From Verrucomicrobiota bacterium (GTDB lineage Bacteria > Verrucomicrobiota > Verrucomicrobiia > Chthoniobacterales > Terrimicrobiaceae), in the NCBI GenBank assembly GCA_026398255.1, contig JAPLTG010000031.1, positions 1-64,000 of the forward strand: 64,000 nt of DNA, in the 5' to 3' direction. The notes beneath the pieces were generated by a model. It searched no databases. It worked only from the letters and a program-made list of their open reading frames with translations, and was not told the DNA's origin. Positions 59,504 to 64,000 of the stretch are shown piece after piece. Made by a program: the position numbers and the translations under genes. Numbering within the stretch: the stretch's first letter is position 1; each line of letters opens with the position of its first letter.

Positions 59504-61108
59504 ATGTCCTCATCCAAACCCAAGGTCCTCGTGGCCGATCCCGTTTCTCAACGCGGCGTAGACGAACTCGCCAATGGCGGCGCCCTCGAGGTTGTAGTCA
59601 ATACCGGCCTGCCTGAAGCCGAACTCATCAAAATCATCCCCGAATTTTCCGCTCTCGTCGTCCGCAGTCAGACGAAAGTCACTGCCGCCGTTCTCGAGGC
59701 CGCTACGAAGCTCCGAGTCGTCGGTCGTGCCGGGGTGGGGGTGGACAATGTCGATGTGGACGCCGCCACGCGCCGAGGTGTGATCGTAATGAATACCCCC
59801 GGCGGAAATACGATCTCCACCGCCGAGCATGCCTTCTCGCTCCTCGTCAGCGTCGCCCGCAGCATCCCACAAGCCGATGCCTCGATGAAGGCCGGCAAGT
59901 GGGACCGTAAGAAATTCGAAGGCGTCGAACTCTACAATAAAACCCTCGGCATCCTCGGCATGGGCCGCATCGGCACCGAGCTCGCCCGTCGCGCGATGGC
60001 CTTCGGCATGCGAGTTGTCGCCTACGATCCCTACCTTTCCGTTAGCCGAGCCCGCAGCCTTCAGGTCGAACTCGTCGAGGATCTCGACGCGCTCATGCCG
60101 CAGGTCGATTTTATTAGTATGCACATGCCGCTCACCGACGAGACCCGCCACATGCTCGACGCCCGTCGCCTCGGACTTTGCAAAAAAGGCGTCCGCATCG
60201 TGAACTGCGCCCGTGGCGGTTTGGTGGATGAAACCGCGCTCGGCGAGGCCCTTCACTCCGGCCAAGTCGCCGGCGCCGCGCTCGATGTTTACGAAGTCGA
60301 GCCCCCGCCTGCCGACTTTCCGCTCCGCTCCGCGCCGAACATTGTTTTTACTCCGCACCTCGGAGCCAGCACCGCTGAAGCCCAGGAAAATGTCGGCATC
60401 GAAATCGCCCAAGCGATCGGCGCTGCCCTCCTCGATGGCGAAATTCGCAACGCCGTCAACATGCCGAGCATCGATGCGAAGACCGCCGCAGTCGTTCGTC
60501 CTTACCTCACCCTCGGCGACAAACTTGGCCGTTTCGTGGCCCAACTCGCACCGAAGCGCAACGACCGCATCGTCATCACCTACGGCGGCAAGGCCGTTGA
60601 AATGCCCACCGACGCGATCAGCCGCGCGATCCTCACCGGGTTCCTCAAGCACGCCGGTGGAGAGGAAGTGAACAGCGTGAATGTCCGCAGCATGGCGGCG
60701 ACCCTCGGCCTCGATGTGGAGGAAATTCGCTCCAGCGAGCAGACCGATTTCAACGAGTGGCTCCATGTGGCCGTCTTCAGCGGGGACAGCAAAGTCTCGG
60801 TCGGCGGCACTTTCTTCGGCGCGAAAAACGATCCCCGCATCGTGCGAGTGAACAGCAACCCGGTGGAGGTCACTCCCTCCGGCGTGGTGCTCATGCTCGA
60901 GAACCGCGACCGTCCCGGCATCGTCGGCTACATCGGCACTTTCCTTGGCCAATCGAACATCAATATCGCCAGCATGAGCCTCTCCCGCACCGAGCAGGGC
61001 GGACGCGCGCTCACGATGTTGAATCTCGACAGTCTGCCCAGCGAAGAGGTGATGAAAAAACTCGCCGCTGATCCGGACATGTTCGCCGTGAAGGTCATCT
61101 CGCTGTAA
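59504..61108 (+). CDS. serA: D-3-phosphoglycerate dehydrogenase
   Basis: A 534-residue NAD enzyme (ATG at 59504). Order: substrate domain, Rossmann domain (LGILGMGRIGTELARRAM), catalytic Arg in NCARGGLVDE and His in FTPHLGASTAEAQ, an intervening ASB domain (about 325-450), and a C-terminal ACT domain (about 455-534, VLMLENRDRPGIVGYIGTFL). This is the long form, usually serine-inhibited through ACT. First committed step to serine. An upstream ATG at 59438 gives an extra 22 residues unlike the family. Confidence 0.95.
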   Translation: MSSSKPKVLVADPVSQRGVDELANGGALEVVVNTGLPEAELIKIIPEFSALVVRSQTKVTAAVLEAATKLRVVGRAGVGVDNVDVDAATRRGVIVMNTPGGNTISTAEHAFSLLVSVARSIPQADASMKAGKWDRKKFEGVELYNKTLGILGMGRIGTELARRAMAFGMRVVAYDPYLSVSRARSLQVELVEDLDALMPQVDFISMHMPLTDETRHMLDARRLGLCKKGVRIVNCARGGLVDETALGEALHSGQVAGAALDVYEVEPPPADFPLRSAPNIVFTPHLGASTAEAQENVGIEIAQAIGAALLDGEIRNAVNMPSIDAKTAAVVRPYLTLGDKLGRFVAQLAPKRNDRIVITYGGKAVEMPTDAISRAILTGFLKHAGGEEVNSVNVRSMAATLGLDVEEIRSSEQTDFNEWLHVAVFSGDSKVSVGGTFFGAKNDPRIVRVNSNPVEVTPSGVVLMLENRDRPGIVGYIGTFLGQSNINIASMSLSRTEQGGRALTMLNLDSLPSEEVMKKLAADPDMFAVKVISL

Positions 61109-61128
61109 GCGGCGGCAACTCTGTTGCC

Positions 61129-61656
61129 ATGGAACAAACAGAGGCCATCCTGATCCGCCGGCAGCCGTGGAGTGACACGAGCCTGATCGTGACATGGTTC
61201 ACGCTCGCCCACGGCAAGATCGGCACGATGGCCAAAGCCGCCCGCCGGGCCAATAGCCCGTTTGCTGGTCACCTCGATCTCTTCCATCGCGTCGAGATCG
61301 GCTACCTCCCGGGCCGCAAAACCCCGCTCGGCACTTTGCGTGAGGTTCGAATCCTTTCCCTTTTCGAGTCGAAATCCGCCGCGAATGTTTTTCTCGGTGG
61401 CTACTTCGCCGAATTGCTCGACCTCGTCACGCAACCCGCGCACCCGCACCCCGAGCTTTTCGATCTCCTCTCCCGCGCCGTCGTCCACCTCAGCGCCAAG
61501 CCTGCCACACTTCGGGCCTTGGATTTTTTTGAACGGGAACTCGTCCGTCTTCTTGGCATCGAGGAGGCGGAAACCCATCCGCTTGCTGCAATCGAAACCT
61601 ATTGCGGACGCATCCCGGCGTCCCGTCGAGCCGCTATCCAAATGCTCGCGCCATGA
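61129..61656 (+). CDS. recO: DNA repair protein RecO, short form
   Basis: A 175-residue protein. The N-terminal OB-fold (about 1-80: EAILIRRQPWSDTSLIVTWF and GKIGTMAKAARR) matches RecO, which loads RecA with RecR. The usual length is 230-250 residues; the helical domain is shortened and the cysteine ligands of a C-terminal zinc finger are absent. It lies 20 bases after serA and overlaps rlpA by ATGA. Truncation is consistent with lineage-specific shortening, not a frameshift. Confidence 0.82.
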   Translation: MEQTEAILIRRQPWSDTSLIVTWFTLAHGKIGTMAKAARRANSPFAGHLDLFHRVEIGYLPGRKTPLGTLREVRILSLFESKSAANVFLGGYFAELLDLVTQPAHPHPELFDLLSRAVVHLSAKPATLRALDFFERELVRLLGIEEAETHPLAAIETYCGRIPASRRAAIQMLAP

Positions 61657-62123
61657 CCAAATCCTCGCTCACTCTCCTTCTCCTCGTCTCGATCTTCCTC
61701 GGCGGATGCGCGGCGTCCTATGACGGCTACAAATACAAGCCCTACACCCTGCGCGGTGAGAGCTACCATCCCATGCACCCGCGCCAAGCGGTCGGTCATG
61801 TCGAAACCGGCGTGGCTTCCCATTACAGCGAACATTTTTTGATCTTCCCCGGCAAAACAGCCATCGGCGAAAAGCTCTGGCCCTGGACCCGCTGCGCCGC
61901 CCACAAAACCCTCCCGCTTCCGTGCTTCATCCGCGTGACCAATCTCCAAAATGGAAAATCCACCAATGTCCGCGTCAATGACCGAGGCCCCTTCATTCGA
62001 GGCCGTATGCTCGATGTGACCAAGCCCGTGGCCGATCAACTGGGCTTCACCGGCCAAGGATTGACTCAAGTCCGCATCGAAGTCCTCAGCGTTGGCGACG
62101 GCCCGCACCGGATCCTGCGCTAA
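61653..62123 (+). CDS. rlpA: RlpA-like lipoprotein (double-psi beta-barrel)
   Basis: A 156-residue lipoprotein with signal and lipobox LGGC (MTKSSLTLLLLVSIFLGGC). The DPBB domain shows VETGVASHYSEHF, KTAIGEKLWPWTRCAAHKTLP and the catalytic-type aspartate in VRVNDRGPFIRGRMLDV. Septal RlpA proteins are lytic transglycosylases acting on denuded glycan. No C-terminal SPOR domain is present. The start codon overlaps the recO stop (ATGA). Confidence 0.88.
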   Translation: MTKSSLTLLLLVSIFLGGCAASYDGYKYKPYTLRGESYHPMHPRQAVGHVETGVASHYSEHFLIFPGKTAIGEKLWPWTRCAAHKTLPLPCFIRVTNLQNGKSTNVRVNDRGPFIRGRMLDVTKPVADQLGFTGQGLTQVRIEVLSVGDGPHRILR

Positions 62124-62126
62124 AAA

Positions 62127-63392
62127 TCATCGGCAAAACTTGCAGGCTGTTTGCGCCGCGAGGGTCCCCGTGGCGAAGCAGGCCTGGAGCAGAAATCCGC
62201 CCGTCGGAGCCTCCCAATCGATCATCTCCCCAGCCACAAAAAGCTCCGGAATTTTTTTCACCATCAAATCCTCGGTGAGTTCCTCCCAACGAAAGCCACC
62301 CGCACTCGAGATGGCTTCGGCAATCGGTCTCGGGCCTTTGAGAGTGATCACGCAATTCTTTGCCTCGCGGGCGAGCGATGGCGCGTCTTTCCATTCTTTA
62401 CGGGCGAGTAGGGCGCAGGCGGCATCACCAAGTTTCCAGCGCAGACGAGCGTCTGAAGCAAAACTCCGACGCACGGATTCCATTTTAGCCACGAGTTGAT
62501 CGACAGAGTGGGCCGGCTTGAGATCGATCGAAATGGCGGGAGCATCCATCGTGCGCAGCGCCGAGCCGAGCGCGTATAGCGGCCCGCCTTCCAGCCCGTA
62601 GCGCGTGAGGATCAGTTCGCCCGAGGCGGATTTTTCTCCGGCGGTGACGCGGATGTTTTTGAGAGGCTTCCCCTCGGCGGCTTGGAGGACTTCGGGAGGC
62701 CAGTCGTGCTCCCAGCCACAATTCGCCGGGGCGAGGGGACGCGTTGCGAGGCCGAGCTTTTCGAAAAGTGGGAACCACCGGCCATCCGAGCCCGTTTCCG
62801 GCCAAGAGCCGCCTCCGAGGGCAAGGATCACGGCATCAGCTTCGGTGCGGGCGCCATTTTCAAAAACGAGTTGGAATGGTCCACCGGGCTTAAGATCCAC
62901 GAGCCGGTGATTCGTCTGAAAAACCACGCCTATCTCGCGCAGACGCGCCACCCAGCGCCGAAGCAGGCCAGCGGCCTTGAGGTCCTTCAAATAAACCCGT
63001 CCGCTTTTTGTCGCGAAGGTTTCAAATCCCAGTTCCAACGCCCATTCCCGCAGGTCGCCGCTATCAAAAACCTCAAGAACCCCGCGCCAGAAATCCGAAG
63101 TTTTTCCCGAATACCTGTTGGCAATAATCTCCCGCGGCTCGGCATTGGTAAGATTCAACCCGCCCTTCCCCGCGACGAGAAACTTCCTCCCGACCGATCG
63201 CTCGGCGTCGAAAAGAACGACCTTCATCCCCGCCGCCGCACAAACCTCCGCCGCCCGCAGACCAGCAGGCCCGCCACCGACGATCGCGATGCGCTTCGCT
63301 TCGAATATCACTTGGCCGGCACCCAGCGTTTCAAGGCATGACAAGGGGTCGCAGTCGAAAGCCCAAGAGACGAGCGGCTTGGCGCCCGCCAC
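62127..63392 (-). CDS. HI0933/YhiN-like flavoprotein
   Basis: A 421-residue FAD protein. Dinucleotide-binding motif IAIVGGGPAGLRAAEV, then DAERSVGRKFLVAGKGGLNLTN, DAVILALGGGSWPETGSDG, TRYGLEGGPLYALGS and the C-terminal ELFVAGEMIDWEAPTGGFLLQ. Family members bind FAD/NAD(P)H but their substrates are unknown. The start is uncertain: the frame opens at GTG 63392 with no ATG before the Rossmann motif; a GTG at 63311 (VIFEAKRIAIVGGG) is another possibility. Convergent with rlpA. Confidence 0.88.
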   Translation of the reverse strand: MAGAKPLVSWAFDCDPLSCLETLGAGQVIFEAKRIAIVGGGPAGLRAAEVCAAAGMKVVLFDAERSVGRKFLVAGKGGLNLTNAEPREIIANRYSGKTSDFWRGVLEVFDSGDLREWALELGFETFATKSGRVYLKDLKAAGLLRRWVARLREIGVVFQTNHRLVDLKPGGPFQLVFENGARTEADAVILALGGGSWPETGSDGRWFPLFEKLGLATRPLAPANCGWEHDWPPEVLQAAEGKPLKNIRVTAGEKSASGELILTRYGLEGGPLYALGSALRTMDAPAISIDLKPAHSVDQLVAKMESVRRSFASDARLRWKLGDAACALLARKEWKDAPSLAREAKNCVITLKGPRPIAEAISSAGGFRWEELTEDLMVKKIPELFVAGEMIDWEAPTGGFLLQACFATGTLAAQTACKFCR

Positions 63393-63556
63393 TGTCTAAA
63401 GATTTTTGCAACCGCTGTCATAGTTACAAAAGGTTTCTACTGCTGAGAGCTTCAAACCACCGAGAGAAAAATTCCAAAGAGGGAGCGCCACATCCGAGAC
63501 ATCCCCGAGTAAAAACTTGCCCCGACCCATCTCGATAGATACTTTTTTTCCTTCGC

Positions 63557-63629
<73 letters not shown>

Positions 63630-63922
63630 CTCCCTCTCTTTATCGAGTATTTAAGGGGATGCTCATGTCAAAATCAGTCAAAGTGTGAAAGAAAGTGGGA
63701 AAATGTCTTCTGATTTCCGCCAGTTTCCATGGATGGTTTTTCGCGTGCTCCCATCAGCTCGTTTGCAGCGATTCGGCGAAAGATTTTCATTAGCGAGTGA
63801 TGAGTCAGGCTCATCGCACGGGTGCGGGACGATTGCCTTTGGGAGTCGATAAAAGTTTTTTCAGAAAAAAATCTGATCCCCCCGTAAATGTCCTGCCGGC
63901 GCTTGTAGGCTTTCCCCCCGAA
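63630..63922. other. Gene-free stretch after tRNA-Phe
   Basis: About 290 bases without a convincing reading frame on either strand. It is A+T-richer than average and contains no hairpin terminator that I can support. Probably the promoter and leader of a gene that starts near the right edge. Confidence 0.5.
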
Positions 63923-64000
63923 ATGATCACAAAATTATTCCATCAACTCATTGCTGGGTTTGCTTCCATCCGCCCGCTGCACGGCTTCCAGAAACGATTC
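63923..64000 (+). CDS. Possible start of a gene cut by the right edge
   Basis: An ATG at 63923 opens a frame with no stop to the window end (26 codons: MITKLFHQLIAGFASIRPLH and six more). It is too short to identify. Support is only the open frame and its position after a gene-free stretch. Could be chance. Confidence 0.3.
   Translation, partial: MITKLFHQLIAGFASIRPLHGFQKRF

Noticed and set aside
59510-61195. 561-codon minus-strand frame opposite serA
   Set aside because: Antisense shadow of a highly conserved gene in a high-GC region; no recognisable domain.

Overview
This 64 kb window is an ordinary, densely coding bacterial chromosome segment with high GC and many ATGA/TAATG start-stop overlaps. 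Shine-Dalgarno sequences are often weak or absent. The gene set (bactofilins, hom-thrC-lysC, HldE-type heptose adenylyltransferase implying LPS, OprB-type porin, RlpA, He_PIG/SUMF1 surface protein, SBP-permease fusion) and a short intergenic repeat of the 'ctccgtg..ctccgtg' kind suggest a Gram-negative member of the Verrucomicrobiota. That is an inference: no rRNA or other decisive marker is in the window. No prophage, insertion sequence, CRISPR array or rRNA operon was seen.

Layout. 0-6.2 kb: a Pro/Ala-rich membrane-anchored protein cut by the left edge, thioredoxin, a CorA-type channel with a frameshift, a CBM20-esterase whose nucleophile is missing, a small secreted protein, a lipocalin, an SbtA-type bicarbonate transporter and FabD. 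6.2-11.5 kb: a BrnTA toxin-antitoxin pair, GlgB, a 65-bp direct repeat, CutA-MnmA and a DUF6580-type membrane protein. 11.5-17.6 kb: gltX-argC-argJ-argB (arginine synthesis, all overlapping), a small unknown and lysine 2,3-aminomutase. 17.6-22.8 kb: two PLP enzymes of methionine/transsulfuration metabolism, RecQ and tRNA-Lys. 22.8-28.4 kb: cardiolipin synthase, a two-TM protein and a hybrid histidine kinase, then two divergently placed bactofilins, one carrying two zinc ribbons. 28.5-32.1 kb: hom-thrC-lysC.

32.2-43.8 kb: a small zincin, a 1602-residue secreted protein with two SUMF1 domains flanking nine alternating Ig-like repeats, RNase PH, rpsU, an epimerase-like gene with an in-frame amber codon, a CorC-type CNNM/CBS protein, a GHL10 glycosidase and a YcgQ/DUF318-permease pair. 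43.8-48.4 kb: a glycosyltransferase with a basic tail, dGTPase and an ABCG-like transporter. 48.5-51.9 kb: an overlapping trio of a ClpX-like ATPase without the usual zinc domain, a degenerate class III cyclase-like protein and heptose-1-P adenylyltransferase. 52-58.3 kb: amino-acid ABC transporter, PiT phosphate transporter, PPK2 and OprB-type porin. 58.3-58.65 kb: an in-frame chimera built from pieces of the cyclase and heptose genes. 58.7-63.4 kb: an S2P-like protease, SerA, RecO, RlpA and a YhiN-like flavoprotein. 63.6 kb: tRNA-Phe.

The most unusual items are the chimeric cyclase/HldE fragment, the double-SUMF1 protein, the ClpX-like/cyclase-like/HldE operon, the zinc-ribbon bactofilin, and four genes with lost function or key residues (corA frameshift, amber epimerase, nucleophile-less esterase, metal-site-less cyclase).
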